The notes under the pieces: model-generated
Told to the model about the DNA's origin: nothing
Databases searched by the model: none
What the model saw: the letters and a program-made list of their open reading frames with translations, nothing else
From: Porodaedalea pini
Lineage: Eukaryota > Basidiomycota > Agaricomycetes > Hymenochaetales > Hymenochaetaceae
Assembly (NCBI GenBank): GCA_002794775.1
Contig: NBAY01000032.1
Coordinates: forward strand, 480,162-544,161
Direction: 5' to 3'
Length of the DNA: 64,000 nucleotides
Program-made: the position numbers and the translations under genes
In this document: positions 44,335-56,487 of the stretch, in pieces
Numbering within the stretch: the stretch's first letter is position 1
Layout of the letters: each line of letters starts with the position of its first letter

Positions 44335-45313
44335 TCACGCCGCCAGTTTCTGTGCCCTAGCTTCAGAAAAGCGCTTTCCGAACCTGTCCTTGACGAGTTC
44401 CTAACGTGTCTGTGAGCGTGAAGAAGCGAGTTTAATAATACCAAAGTGCCTTACCTCATCAAACGTCGACTTGAAGCTCTCCCGCGCCTCGATTGCTTTG
44501 TAGTACTTCAAAAGCTTACTGAAGCGTGCGCTGTTCAGAACGTCATATGCCTTCTTTCCCTCTCCAGGCGCGTAAGTGCCGATGTCGTTCTTTATACATA
44601 CAATGGCGCGTGCAAGGAAGGGCGCCACGGCCGCGTCCGCAATCGTAAAGTCATTCGAAACCGCGAATGTCTTGTCCTCAGGCAGCAGCGCCTGCAACGC
44701 CTCGGCACCCGAGAAAAAGGTCTCTGCGTTCTCGCCGCGCATGACGAAGGCCAGCCATCCCGGCGTGAGTTTCGTGCTGACCGCGTCGATAAAGAATCGT
44801 GCACGCGCGCGCAGCACGGGGTCTTTTGGGAGTAGCTTCGACTCTGGGAAAAGGTCCGCGAAGAACTCGAGCAGAACAAGCGACTCTGCGATCTTGACGG
44901 AGTCGGGGGACGGCTTGTCGGCTGGCACCTTGGGACCGCCGTATGCTATAGCCGGAACCTACACCCAAACGATGTTAGAGAATGCATGTTTCCCGCCAGT
45001 TGCGTTAAGACGGCTCTCATACCTTGCTGGCCGGGTTGACCTTGGGTGCATACCATTCCGGCTTGTTCTGCAGGTCAATCTCGAACCTGGTGAAGTTCGC
45101 GCCTGCCTCCGCGAGCGCAATCTCAGCCTAAGGTCGACATTCACAAGGTCAATATCACGATCAACGAAGCAGCAGGTACCAGGAGGTATTCACCCGCTGC
45201 GCGTAAGGGCAAATCTATGACGTTCACATTCCGTTAGAAATTGACCCTCAGGCTCTTTACTTGCAAGCGTAACAGCTCACCTTGGCGGTGTACAGAGTGA
45301 TTTGTTCAGTCAT
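44335..45313 (-). CDS. Glutathione S-transferase A (basidiomycete GSTFuA-like)
   Basis: Five exons: 45313-45281, 45214-45194, 45127-45023, 44958-44455 and 44400-44335 (stop TGA), all GT-AG and in phase, 242 residues. The N-terminal thioredoxin-like half starts MTEQITLYTAK followed by ICPYAQR, placing a possible active Cys at residue 13 within a 21-nt exon. AEIALAEAG and VNPASKVPAIAYGG (the cis-Pro loop binding glutathione) follow. The C-terminal helical half has KIAESLVLLEFFADLFPES, the FFIDAVSTK helix and SNDFTIADAAVAP. The enzyme conjugates or reduces substrates with glutathione in the cytosol. Fungal expansions of this class are linked to wood-extractive detoxification. The class assignment is from recall of family motifs. 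Confidence 0.9.
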
Positions 45314-45604
45314 TGTGGTAGCTTGCTAGGAAACAGCACTTGGTGGACGACGTGAGAGAAAGACAGCTAATATAATTAGTATTTATACCTTCCGTTGCTC
45401 ATATGCTGACGCGAGAACGAGGAGAGGATGCTTCATCAGCGGATCGACATAGATGGAACGATCTCGTAATCTAGATTTGTCCGACCGTCTTCTGCATGCT
45501 TCAAGTATTAGTAACTAGCTGTGAAATCATAAACAAAATAACTGTCATTACTATCAGGTCGATGAGAGATATCGCGAGGAGACTATCGTAGGCTAAATCA
45601 TGAA
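45314..45604. promoter_or_regulatory. 5' flank of GST A
   Basis: Contains TATTTATA-like AT-rich sequence near 45378-45386 upstream of ATG 45313. No other element was recognised. Confidence 0.3.
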
Positions 45605-45606
45605 TA

Positions 45607-46261
45607 CAGTCCCGGACCGGTCCTTGCACCAGCACATTTTCATCTCCCTTTTTCACATTATTTGCAAACTTTTATTCCAAACAAAAAAATACCACATGAA
45701 AGTAACTTCTGTTGAGACTAAGTATGCCAATTTTTGAGCAAAAATATTGAAGGAAAAAATTGCCATGAAAGATTTATGTTTCAAGGCCAAAATGAGTTGT
45801 CACCGGTCCTTGCACCACATTATCCCCACGCTCAGTTCACTTCGTGATCCGAAATAAGGTGAAAGAGTCACGTGACTTTCCAAAATGCGACTCAAAGGCC
45901 TGGGGAGCTTGTTGAATTTTTTTACAACTCAATTTCAAATAAAATTGCACCAAATTTTGCACAGATGATCTACTACTACATATTAAGTTAAATAAAATGA
46001 CTTGCTCAACTTAAATATAGTTTGTTGTGTGGAAAGAAAGGCAAACATTTTTGAAACAAGTGCAGATCGGCACTTTCCTAATTGACCTTGGGCCATAACT
46101 TGATGAATTCTTAGTCTTTTTACAGTTTTTTTTTTCTGGCATAAATTTTAGTCAATTAGAACCTAAGTATGTATTATTCAGAGCCAAGGAAATTGTTGAA
46201 GCTGTGTTACAGGCAGGGTGGTGCAAGGAGTGGGGGTGGTGCAAGGACCGGTCCGGGACTG
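45607..46261. mobile_element. 655-bp MITE, Tc1/mariner-like, copy 2 (inverted)
   Basis: Same length and nearly the same sequence as 23850-24504, in the opposite orientation, flanked by TA (45605-45606 and 46262-46263). Confidence 0.88.
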
Positions 46262-46501
46262 TATGAGTTCAAAATATGGGCGTGCAATAAATGTGGGTGG
46301 AAAGCGTGAAAGCGCGTGCAGGAACATAGCAAGGTCATAGAACTCCGCCTCGTGTCGTAAAAATATATACAAATAAAAATCGGAAAGAGATTATGAGGGA
46401 ATGCATAAGCCATTATCCATCCAGATGTCGTATTACATTAGTGGAAGGATGTGGTATAAATCGTAAATCAACCGTACTCTTCATGAGTCGCGACGACGAG
46501 T

Positions 46502-49500
46502 TCAATCGATCCAGACAGGCTCCTTGGCGAACTTGAGACGAGGGGTGTACTTGAGGTCCTTCGCCTCCATACGCTTCTTGACAGACCTGTGAACCATGAG
46601 CGGCTCCTCCTGCGGGACAGTGCGTGGACGCCCGCGATTCATGCTAATGAACACATAAAACCATCCATCAGCTCGATTCGAAACAACTAAAAAATAAAGA
46701 GAAACGAGGGAGTAGAGGGAAAGGTGAGATGTACGCACCTCCATTTCTTCTTCCACGTCCCATCCTTGAGCTGCACGCGCTCGCGCATCGGAATGATCTC
46801 GAGGAGCCACCACCACTTCGCGAGCTTCAGTTGGTCATACACATCCGAGCGTGCATCATGGACGTCCGCATGCGCTTCCAGCGCTGAGAAAGAGGGATTC
46901 CTCGACATCGAGGGACTCGGCACTGGAGTCGGCTTTAAGCCAGTGTCCCCGCCGGGGGAGATACCTTCGAGATCCGGCATGCCGTGAAAAGCGTCGTGCT
47001 CTTCCGAGGTTGTCGACAACTTCTCGTCCATCACCGACGCACCTTCGACATGCACGTCGGGCGCCTCTATGCTGTCGCCGTCGTAATTCACGAGCGTAGC
47101 ATCCATAGAGATGTTGTTCTGTCGCCCGTGATCCGGATCCATGCTGGGCGCCCTCGAGTCGGCCGTATCTGCGGTGATTCCGGCTTTAGCTTCAGTCACA
47201 GCCTTCTCCGCCCCCCTCACGCCATCTTCTGCTATGCTCTCCATGCTTACACCTTCCTGTTTCACAACAGATTCCATTGTATGATTATCTTCCGAACGCG
47301 TTGCGTCTTTTAGAGGCGGAGCCTGCGGTGTAAGCTCAGGGACTTCAACTTGAACAGGGCTGTCCAGGCTCTCGATGTGCGGAGGCTTCATCACCCTCGG
47401 GTATAGCGTCGCTGGGTCCAGCCCGAGGTCGCGCAGACGGTCTGCCTCGAACTGAATGCCCGTCCGAGCGAGGAAGCACTCGCGTATCATCCACCGAAGC
47501 GGTATGCGCGCGAGGCTGCTTGGCGTGTTGTTTGAAACGGAGCCGCCCCCGACGTCTGCCAAAGGCAAAGCGATAAGTCAGTAAATGCGTCGACTCCAAG
47601 ATAATAAAATAAAATAAAAAAAGAATGAGGACTTGGTTGACGCACCACAATGACAGCCAGCAAACCAGACCTCAAGCACGTCGGTGGGCCGACTGCGATC
47701 GAGGTACATCTGCTCGAGCTGGTCGCGCTCGCTGTCTGGGCTGAGGTCGACCTTATCATCTGCTTTCCCCTTGCTTTTTTCCCGATCGAGCGATACGCGC
47801 TCAACGACCTCTTGCAGACTGTCGGACACACCCCGCGCCGAGCGCTTGATCGAGCCCAGGATAGCGCGTGAGCGTGACCCCGACTCCGAGCTGCGCGATT
47901 CAGTGGCGGAACGGGTGACCTTCGTCGTCGTCGTCGTCGTCACTTTACTACCGCTCGCTGCATCTCCGTGTTCCGCGCTGGCGTCCGTCTTCTTGTCCTT
48001 TTCTACCTTCGTCTCTTCAGTCTTCTTAAAATCCTTGACCTCCACGACTTCTTTCGTCTTCTGTTTCCGGCCGCGCGACACAGTTGGCGATGTCTGCCGA
48101 CTTGGTGGGGGCGTGAAGTCTCCGCGTTGAGCCTCCTCGGCGGTGATGCGCTGGTAGATACTCGGCTTGAACTTTGCGCGGTGCTCGTCGAGAGACAGTG
48201 CATGCCGGAAGACCTTGATGGCCGTATTGGACTTTGTGAACGGCAGAGTCGTAGGTATGAGTCCCACCGAGGCGACTGTATCCCTGTTTGGCCCATGGCG
48301 AACAGCACGGTGAGACGACGCCGGGGAAAAGCAAAGTACGAACAAATACGGGAATAACTGTCAGCGCTAGTAGCTCGAGTGTGATAGATGGGCTATTACT
48401 TACCATACGCCGACGAAGTCGATGTCTACGTCCATGGAGAAGGTCTTTTTCTGTCACGGGTGTAAGTTCATCTAAATCTAGTCGAGTCATGGTATGTTAG
48501 AGGGTATACTTACGAACGCCACGCTCTGCTTCCATCCCACCTCGGTATCGCTGTTGTACATCTTGTACGCAAAGGGCACTTGTTGCTCGTTTCCAGCAGG
48601 AAGAAGACCGACCTAACCAGAAGTAGAATGGTGTTTGTTTAATGTTCCCTTATCTAGTCAAGTCCGAGAAAAATACATTTTAGTTGAAACATACCTTGTG
48701 GATCATCCCGGCCAGTGCACGGGCAGTGTACGCCCCGCGCGAGAAGCCAAAAATACAAATTTTGTCCCCTTCCTTGTCTGAGAGAACAAAAAGAATCAGA
48801 ATTGCAAATTCAAGCTGGCTATGAGATTGTACAGGACGCCGCCGCCGGCATCGCCGCACCAGCACAGAATTTAAGGATCATAGAACGGAGTGAAGCTGAA
48901 GGGGAAACGTGTGACAGAGGTATCTACGCACAATTTTGCATGAGAAAGTGGTAACCACTCATGACGTGGTGGTTGAGGTGATTCGCGAACATGAGATCAA
49001 GCGTCTTAGAAATCCTGGAGTAGAGCGGCGTAGCCACTTGAGGAATACTATAGGTCCCTATTCCGGACTGGTAGTAGACGAGCTGTCTTTTCCGATTGCC
49101 CTTTTTGAGTACCGAGAAAAACTGGATAACGTTCGAGTTGTCCAAGTCGAATCTTGACGAAAACTGTTAGCACAATTCTCTCTGAGACTAGGCTGGGATT
49201 CTTACTGGTCTCCTGTACCGTCGAAACACAGAACGAGCGTTCGCCGGCGAAAGCTCTTGTCTTGATACGGAGGTATGATCGGTCCACGATAGTCGGTATT
49301 CAGGCTCAGCGAGGTATCACTTGACAGCGCAGACGTGTCTGAGAGCATCGAAAAACGCAAGGCGCGTGTTTTCTCAAGTGGTGGTGCTTCCAGACCCGCG
49401 AGATTCAAGCTACCAGGCGATGGAGCGCGGACATTGCTACTAAGCCTGGGAGCTTGCATGTAGGCGCTGGCGTTGCTAGCGGGCGAAGAGGCAGGAAGAG

Positions 49501-49660
49501 CAGACGGGGCAGACTTGGAGACTGAAGTCATGTTGCTTGCGCTAGCAATCAACATTTCACGGTTAGTTGAGTATACAGGGGCCATGATGGGACTTTCACT
49601 CACCTCGGGAGATTGAGGTGGCGACTTTAAGCATGACAAGTATGCGAAGTGAGATATCAT
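46502..49660 (-). CDS. DUF2235 alpha/beta-hydrolase protein (T6SS phospholipase Tle1-like fold)
   Basis: The multi-exon minus-strand gene ends with ...EPVWID before 46502. Hallmarks in order: LVLCFDGTGD (near 49205), DNSNVIQFFSVLKK and VYYQSGIGTYSIPQ (49145-49000), the nucleophile elbow GFSRGAYTARALAGM (about 48760-48695), DTVASVGL (near 48270), HALSLDEHRAKFKP, and later a DVLEVWFAGCHCD block followed by ARIPLRWMIRECF. The catalytic Ser is in GFSRG. Between conserved blocks lies a long Lys/Glu/Thr/Ser-rich probably disordered insertion (about 48130-47780), and a second acidic variable region spans about 47370-46890. The N-terminus is uncertain: ATG 49660 or an internal ATG near 49583. Substrate unknown. 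Bacterial relatives include lipases; fungal copies are mostly uncharacterised. Confidence 0.85.
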
Positions 49661-49744
49661 GGGTACTTATACGACGAGAGCAATTCTAGCGCCTGATCTA
49701 ATGATTGATCTATGCGAGCCAGCGCCGATGAATCGATACAGCCT

Positions 49745-49935
49745 GCACAGCGTCGATCACGAACCTTGGCCTGAGTTTGACGCGGCACATCACCATCAGC
49801 GTGTAGTCGTACTCGCCGGGGGCAAACAGGCCTAGGTGTTCGAGGTTGACAGAGAAACGCGCGCGCGCACCACATGCGATGTTGATCGGTGGAAGTCTGT
49901 TCCAGAAACACGTCGCAGATTATTTCTATTCGTCT
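49745..49935 (-). other. Possible isolated exon
   Basis: One minus-strand frame reads an uninterrupted, protein-like segment (NRLPPINIACGARARFSVNL, then GLFAPGEYDYTLMVMCRVKL) ending at a TAG. No partner exon or family was recognised. It could be a 5' exon of the neighbouring hydrolase gene, a relic, or chance. Confidence 0.25.
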
Positions 49936-49941
49936 CCGCAA

Positions 49942-51005
49942 TAGCCAATCGTCTACTATACCGCTGACTTGCCTCTAGATCTGAGAGCGCGAACGTGCTA
50001 CGACCACAAAAATGCAGCTAACTTCATGTCAACCCGGAGTGAGCTACTGACGGATGTGGCTGAAGCCGTGGAGACGCCGAATTGCGTCTTGTTTGCAGCG
50101 ATGGGTTGAGCACGTAGATCTCCACTCAGTGGTGCAAGATCTAATCTTGTTGAAAACTGGAATTCAACTTTGAGGCCGTTGATGGCGGCCGGAAGAAAAA
50201 ACAAACACCGCCCGAACTTGATGGGCCGGCCGATCAAACCTTATTATTATATTCACAAGAAGCAAAGGGAAACTCATGCTGGTTAAAAAAGGAAAAAACA
50301 AACGAGCAATCAGAGACACTAAGACTCGGGTCTCGTACTGGTTGGAGCTACGATATAAGTGCACATTTGACATCCTGACTCGGAGTGGAGAGTCACAAGC
50401 ATCCGTGCTGCTTTATCGTTTGTGCTCGGCAAATTTACTGAGCGCGAATAAAACAACGATTCGAGTTCAGTACTTAGATTCAAGCCGACAGTGAAAGGTA
50501 GTCAGAAACATGCACCCTCTTGATTTTTATATAGTTCGAGTCATATCGCAAGGCCTAGTAACCTCGAAACGCCTTGTGTTCATGAAATCCTTTAGGCACA
50601 ACGGAAGCAGGGCTACAGATGTTATAAAGGACAAGAGTTGCTAAAGCCTTATAACTAGCAATATAGTTTAACAAAATGCCCTTAAACAGAAAGATTTGTG
50701 AACATGGATAGAACGATAAAAACAAACTGTGTCGAACACCGAGTGCAAGGCGCAGCGTTACTCGGAGCTTAGAGGACTAGAATTATTTTGAAGGTAGTCT
50801 TTGCATCGACTCTTTCGATGCTGATGAATTTCTTTGGGACGTCTTCCAGAATCTTGTGTGCTGTAGCTACAAGGATTGATGGACTGGAGAAGACACGAAG
50901 GTGCAGACTTTCGGATGTAAAAGAGCAGAAGCGTGAGAACAGTTTAGTCATTCGATCTTTTCTTGTCGAAATTTTGGGTCTTACTTTTCTTCACCATCGG
51001 CGACG
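49942..51005. other. Intergenic between the hydrolase and helicase genes
   Basis: Divergent promoters probably lie here, with no defined box chosen. Short ORFs only. Confidence 0.4.
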
Positions 51006-53391
51006 ATGGCGACCACATTTTCCAGCGGGTTGCGCGCACTGCGCTCACCGGCACTCAGATTTTGTCGTACGCGCGTTGCTGGTAAGCTTTTTTTACTGTA
51101 TGTCGCATCGTCTTTCTTGGTGCTAACTTCCCGATAGCCTGTCCATTGAGACGCTCGCTGTCAACGAGCATACCTCGGTTCTCACCTCTTGTTCAAGCTG
51201 CAGCTGTGCCGAATGCCAGCAAGGAAATTCCCGCTTTGGAAGAGCGGACTGATGAGCCGGTGCCTTTCTCTAGTCTCGTTGGCAAGGTGTCGGCGAAAAC
51301 GCTCGAGGCGATTACCGTCCGGCCCATGCGGCACACACATATGACTCCCGTGCAGGAGGCCGTGCTTTCCATGCTGCCCGAACTTGCTACCCCTTTGAAG
51401 GAGGGAGCGGACGGGACTGCTGAGGACTCGGCTACTCCGCGGGATCTTATGGTAAGGGCAAAAACCGGTACTGGCAAGACACTGGCGTTCCTCGTGCCGG
51501 CTATTGAGTCACGCATCAAAGCTATCGAGGAGGCAGGCAAACAGGCTGCGGCTCGCGCAGGAAAGGCTTCGGACAGGAGGCTGGAAGAGGCTGCTAAAAG
51601 GACATTTGCAAACACGCACGTCGGCGCACTCATTCTGAGCCCGACGCGTGAGCTCGCAAAGCAAATTGCAACTGAGGCAGAGCGGCTGTCTTCACATCAT
51701 GGTTTAAAGATCCACCAGCTTCTTGGAGGAGAGAGTAAGCACAGACAATTGCGCGAGTGGAGGTACGACCGGAAGGACATCGTCGTAGCGACGACGGGTC
51801 GTCTCCGTGATTTGCTAAACTCGGTACCTGATATTAGGACTGGAATCCAAACAACAAAACTGGTCAGTGTGTTGGTATCTTGTTGCGTCTATTACACACT
51901 CATTGCTTCTTTACTTATCAGCTCATTCTGGACGAGGCGGACACCATGTTGGATATGGGCTTCCGGGAGGATATCGAAGCCATCGTTCCTGAACTTTCCC
52001 CTGCGCCTGAACGCCAGACATTCGTCTTCTCTGCGACGATCAGCAAGGCCATACAACAAATTGCGCGCCGCACATTGAGCAAAAACCACGTGTTCATTAA
52101 CACTGTGTCTGAAGAGGATTCCCCGGTCCACGCTCACGTCCCGCAGTATCATACGGTTCTACCTACAGCCGGAGACCAACTCCCTCACACACTTCGGTTG
52201 CTTGCACACGACCAGCTCATGAACCCTGGAAAATCCAAGGTGATCATCTTCCTGCCGACGACGAAGCTGACGGTGCTTTATGCAACGCTCATTCGCGAGC
52301 TTTCTCGCGCAGTACTGCCTGCGGGAAGAGACACAACGGTCTATGAAATACATTCGAGACGCACTATGGAGTCACGTACTAAGACGTCTGACCGTTTCCG
52401 CAAGGACACGTCGGGCGCGTGTGTTCTCATTACCTCAGATGTGTCCGCGCGGGGAGTCGACTATCCTGGCGTCACCCGAGTCATTCAGCTCGGTATTCCT
52501 GCATCTGCAGACCAGTATGTCCACCGTGTTGGGCGCACAGGCCGAACGGGCGGTATTAGCGGACGTGGTGATCTCGTCCTCCTGCCCTGGGAGCACGGTT
52601 TCGTTCAGGGACAACTTCACCATGTACCGTTGCTTCCTGTCACGACGACCGATCTCGCGCAGCAAGTGTCCGATACAGCTGCGAGGCACGATGAAGATCC
52701 CCAGACATTCTTCCCCGCACCTGTAGCCAAACCTGACTTCGATCGGCGTCGGGGCGGCCTGCGAGAACGTGAGCGCGGGCCAATCTCGCGGTACCAGGGT
52801 CGGGTCGCGGCGCGGCTTGAGGGACTGGCTGAAGAGATTCAGGAGGTGCTGTCGTCTGCGGTGGAAGAGGATGCGGTGAAAGAGACATTCTCTTCCATGC
52901 TCGGATACTACGTCTCCAAAACCGCGGAGCTGCGCACGACGCGCAACGCCATCCTCGAGGGCCTGCGCGACTGGGCAGTGCAGGCCGGCGGACTCGCCGA
53001 GCCGCCCTACGTCTCGGATGCATTCCTCGCGAAAATCGGATTTTCGAACGATAGGAAGCGGTCGATGTCGTTTGGCCCGAGGGGGCGGGAGAGGGCTGAC
53101 TCGGGCCGTACGGGCAATCGGTGGGACGGGCGTGGGAGCAGGGCGGGGCGCGAGCGTCAGTCGAGCGGGTCCGGAGGCTGGGAAAAGAAAGAGCGGAATG
53201 AGTGGCCTCCGCGCCGACAGTCGGAGTATGGTTCTGGATCTGAGCATCGGTCGGAATATGGTTCCGGCGAGAGGTTTGGAGGCGAGCGCCGTGAGCGGCG
53301 TCCGTGGAGTGGCGAGCGTCAGAGAGGCTCTTGGGATGGCGAGAGCCGTGGGCGGAGGCCGAAGAGCTGGAACACCGAGAGCGAGGAGTAA
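51006..53391 (+). CDS. Mitochondrial DEAD-box RNA helicase (MSS116-like)
   Basis: Exons 51006-51081, 51138-51862 and 51922-53391, with introns of 56 and 59 nt. The first 40 residues are rich in Arg, Ser, Ala and Leu with no acidic residue early on, which fits a mitochondrial targeting signal. Helicase motifs in order: Q-like MTPVQEAVL, motif I AKTGTGKT, Ia PTRELA, motif II LDEADTML, motif III SAT, then SDVSARGVDYPGV and motif VI HRVGRTGR. The C-terminal about 130 residues are Arg/Gly/Ser/Trp-rich and basic, as in Mss116-type RNA-binding tails. It probably helps fold mitochondrial group I/II introns and aids translation in yeast-like fashion (family knowledge). All motifs are intact. Confidence 0.92.
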
Positions 53392-53579
53392 AAGTGTTCC
53401 TGATGTATAGGTACCGACCGTTGACTACTTTTATCGGCATCACATAATTTGCATAGAATATTCCCTCATTATCTTTTCTCCTTCCTGTTCTCTTTTCATC
53501 TCGTATCCTCACTCATCCATCTTGCAATATAGGGTCTTTAGAGCACTCTAGGGAGGGTAAAGTTGAGAATCTCTGTGAG

Positions 53580-53992
53580 CTAGTACTATGTAGTTCATGT
53601 AGTTCTAAACTGAACCTAAAGTTCAAGTTCAGTTTGGAGTTCAGAAATTTGTGTATTTCAGCTGAACTCATACTACAGCAAGAGAGGAAGTCATGTGATA
53701 ACCCGTTACTTCGCGACACAAAGATTTGGATAACACGTGACTGCCTCTTCCACATGGTACCCTGTATATATAGTGAAAGTTCAAGGGTTTGGGCCTGAGC
53801 CGCACCGAACCGGTTGAACCGAACCTAAAGTTCAGTTGGGAGTTTGCAATTGGACCAAATCCTGGAAAACTGAGCTCTCCCCCATTCTTGCATCAGGAAG
53901 TGCATACTTCTGAGCAATGGACGATATAAATACTATCAGCTGTCTTGCTCTCACGTCGTCCACCAAGTGCTGTTTCCTAACGAACTGCCACA
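53580..53992 (+). promoter_or_regulatory. 5' flank of GST B, duplicated at GST C
   Basis: It shares long near-identical stretches with 62700-63015 (for example AACTGAGCTCTCCCCCATTC and the TATAAATA box at 53934-53941). The TATA-like box lies about 55 nt before ATG 53993. Confidence 0.6.
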
Positions 53993-54995
53993 ATGACGGA
54001 ACAAATCACTCTGTATACGGTTAAGGTGAGCTGCTCGCTTGCAAGTGAAGAGTTTGAAGGTCGAATTATAACTGAACGTGATTGATATTGTCATAGACTT
54101 GCTGGCACGCACAGCGAGTAAATACACCTTGTACTTGCTGCTTCGTTGATCGTGATGTTGACCTTGGAAATGTCGACATTAGGTTGAAATCGCGCTCGCC
54201 GAGGCAGGTGCGAACTTCACTAAGTTCGAGATTGACCAGAAGAACAAACCGGAATGGTACGCACTCAAGGTCAACCCTGCCGGCATGGTATGAGAAGTAT
54301 CTTAGCATAACTAACGCAGTACCTGCATTCGCTAACGTCATATTGGATAGGTTCCGGCTGTAGCGTACGGCGGTCCCAATGTGCCAGCCGACAAGCCGTC
54401 CCCAGACTCCGTCAAGATCGCAGAGTCGCTCGTGCTGCTCGAGTTCTTCGCAGACCTTTTCCCAGAGTCGAAGCTGCTCCCAAAGGACCCCGTGCTGCGC
54501 GCGCGTGCGCGATTCTTCATCGACGCGGTCAGCACGAAACTCACGCCGGGATGGCTTGCCTTTGTCAGGCGCGGTGAGAGCATAGACCCCTTTTTGTCGG
54601 GTGCTGAAGCTCTGCAGGCGCTGCTGCCTGAGGACAAGACGTTCGCGGTCTCGAATGACTTTACGATTGCGGACGCGGCCGTGGCGCCCGTCCTTGCACG
54701 CGCTGTTCTGTGCATAAAGAATGAAATCGGAGCTTACGCGCCTGGAGAGGGAAAGAAGGCATATGACGTGCTGTACAGCGCACGATTCAGTAAGCTTTTG
54801 AAGTACTACAAAGCAATCGAGGCGCGGGAGAGCTTCAAGTCGACGTTTGATGAGGTGAAGTGCCCTGATATCACTTAACTCATTTCTTTATACTCACAGG
54901 CATGCTAGGAACTCCTCAGGGATAAGGAGGAAAAACGAGCTAGGGCACTAAAACTTGCCGGCGTGAAGAATAAAGTGAAATATTCAAGTTTGTAA
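53993..54995 (+). CDS. Glutathione S-transferase B
   Basis: Exons 53993-54025, 54097-54117, 54183-54287, 54351-54854 and 54909-54995, 249 residues, with the same intron positions as genes A and C. The 21-nt active-site exon reads TCWHAQR, so the possible catalytic Cys13 is kept but its surroundings differ from A. The C-terminal half is nearly identical to C. The last exon is longer than in C because of a changed end (LAGVKNKVKYSSL). It forms a direct-repeat pair with C on the same strand. Confidence 0.88.
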
Positions 54996-55137
54996 GTAGT
55001 AAACCATGTATATGTAACAATTTCTACATATGGTTGAGTGGGATGCTCGTGCATTAGGGACTGACATGGAGTCATCCGTCTCCACCCCATCATTATCCGT
55101 ATCTATGACGTACCAATGTAACAAAAATCAAGTTTCC

Positions 55138-55305
55138 CCCTGGAGAGTTTATTCAACCCCAGAGACAAGAAAAAATTCCCCAGAGCACTGGCATGTGACA
55201 TACTCCTGGAGAGCAAAAACACCTCCCAGAGAGCAAAATACCCCTGGAGAGTCAAACACCCCTGGAGGGCAAGACACCCTGGATAACAGACAACCTCCAG
55301 AGAGC
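55138..55305. repeat. Degenerate tandem repeat, unit about 18-20 bp
   Basis: Units resembling CCCCTGGAGAGCAAAACA recur eight or nine times with variation. No coding role is evident. Confidence 0.6.
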
Positions 55306-56050
55306 ACATTTATCATGCATAAGATACTTTTTTCTCAGCTTCAAAAATCACTAACTTGCTCAATTCTCTATGGAATTGAATCATTGAGTTTTCAAAACAG
55401 ACACTGTTGCTGCTGTGGTCCCTGTTGATGAGGCATTTGCTGCTGTTGCTGTACTGGTCAGTGCTCTGAATAGTTGAGAGCTATATCTTGGATCACAAGC
55501 CAGTGCCACTTGGTTGATTGGCAGGTGTTGTTTGACTGTGTAAGTGGACAATTTGTGACCTGTGCCTGTTTGTCTCTTGAAGACAGCATCTGCATCTGCA
55601 TATACAGACCTTCTTCTTGTATCTGTACTTCTTTTTCTTTTTGTCAGGCACCATAATAGAGAGTGGTGGGTGACATAGTCAAAGTTAGAAATGAAGATGC
55701 ATAGACACACTGTATGGACTTAGTGCTGCATACATCTCACAAATCTCAACATCAGTAATCTTATCTATGTGGGGAAGATAATCTATATAAATCTAATTTC
55801 ATGATAAGCTGTGTATGGCAACTATGCAGATTTGCCTGAGCCATGTAGGTGTCCTATTGAATCTCACATGAAATGTCTAGTAAATCATATCTTCCTATCA
55901 TAACTGACTGTAATAGCTCACCTACAAAAATCCAAACAGATGGTCCTATACTGTATTTAACATTTCTAATAACATTTTGTATAGTATTACCATTCTATGT
56001 CTAGTGTACATGCATATAGATCACCTTCAAAGGACCACACAGGGGCATAG
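55306..56050. other. Intergenic, nothing firm
   Basis: Contains a short CTG/TGC-rich stretch (55405-55455) and AT-rich sequence. A minus-strand frame at 55710-55381 is Thr/Ala-rich and unassigned. Confidence 0.4.
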
Positions 56051-56475
56051 TGTTAGGACTCAAACTTTTACCTTTTCTTTTCTTTTCCTTTTACCATTTC
56101 TTTTCTTTTAACCGCTCCTTTTCATTATATTTAATCGTCTTTTCAATCATTTCCCACACTCCCTCCACACGACCTTCATTCGTTCCATTCCGTTCGTTTA
56201 TGTAACTTTAGATAATATAGTCCCACGGTCGCCGCTATATAAGGTCTCAGGAATCGCATGAACTCCTTGTTCTGCTTTTCCTCTTACCTCCGCAACGACC
56301 TAGGTGAGACTCGTCCTCCTTGTATTAGTTTAGACTTGTATTAATCCTCTTACCTCTGCGACGACCTAGCCTGAGTATAGCGTGTCCTGAGTCCCCGCTC
56401 AAGTATAGCACGTCCCAGATGACAGTCAGCCGAGGCCTGCCCAGTCCGAGTTGTCTCCTGGACTCCCGCCTAACA
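56051..56475 (+). repeat. Gy4 5' LTR with promoter
   Basis: TATATAA at 56236-56242; the predicted RNA start GTTCTGCTTTT at 56269-56279 is complementary to the primer-binding site 56477-56487. Confidence 0.92.
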
Positions 56476-56476
56476 T

Positions 56477-56487
56477 AAAAGCAGAAC
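56477..56487 (+). promoter_or_regulatory. Gy4 primer-binding site, self-priming type
   Basis: AAAAGCAGAAC, two bases after the 5' LTR, is the exact complement of the LTR sequence at 56269-56279. Confidence 0.7.

Noticed and set aside
52435..53512. Long minus-strand ORFs of 270 and 290 codons
   Set aside because: They are antisense to the GC-rich helicase coding exon; Arg/Pro/Ser-rich composition is typical of a shadow frame.
54338..54715. Minus-strand 125-codon ORF in GST B (and similar in A and C)
   Set aside because: Antisense shadow of the conserved GST exon; the sense frame has the family motifs and splice sites.
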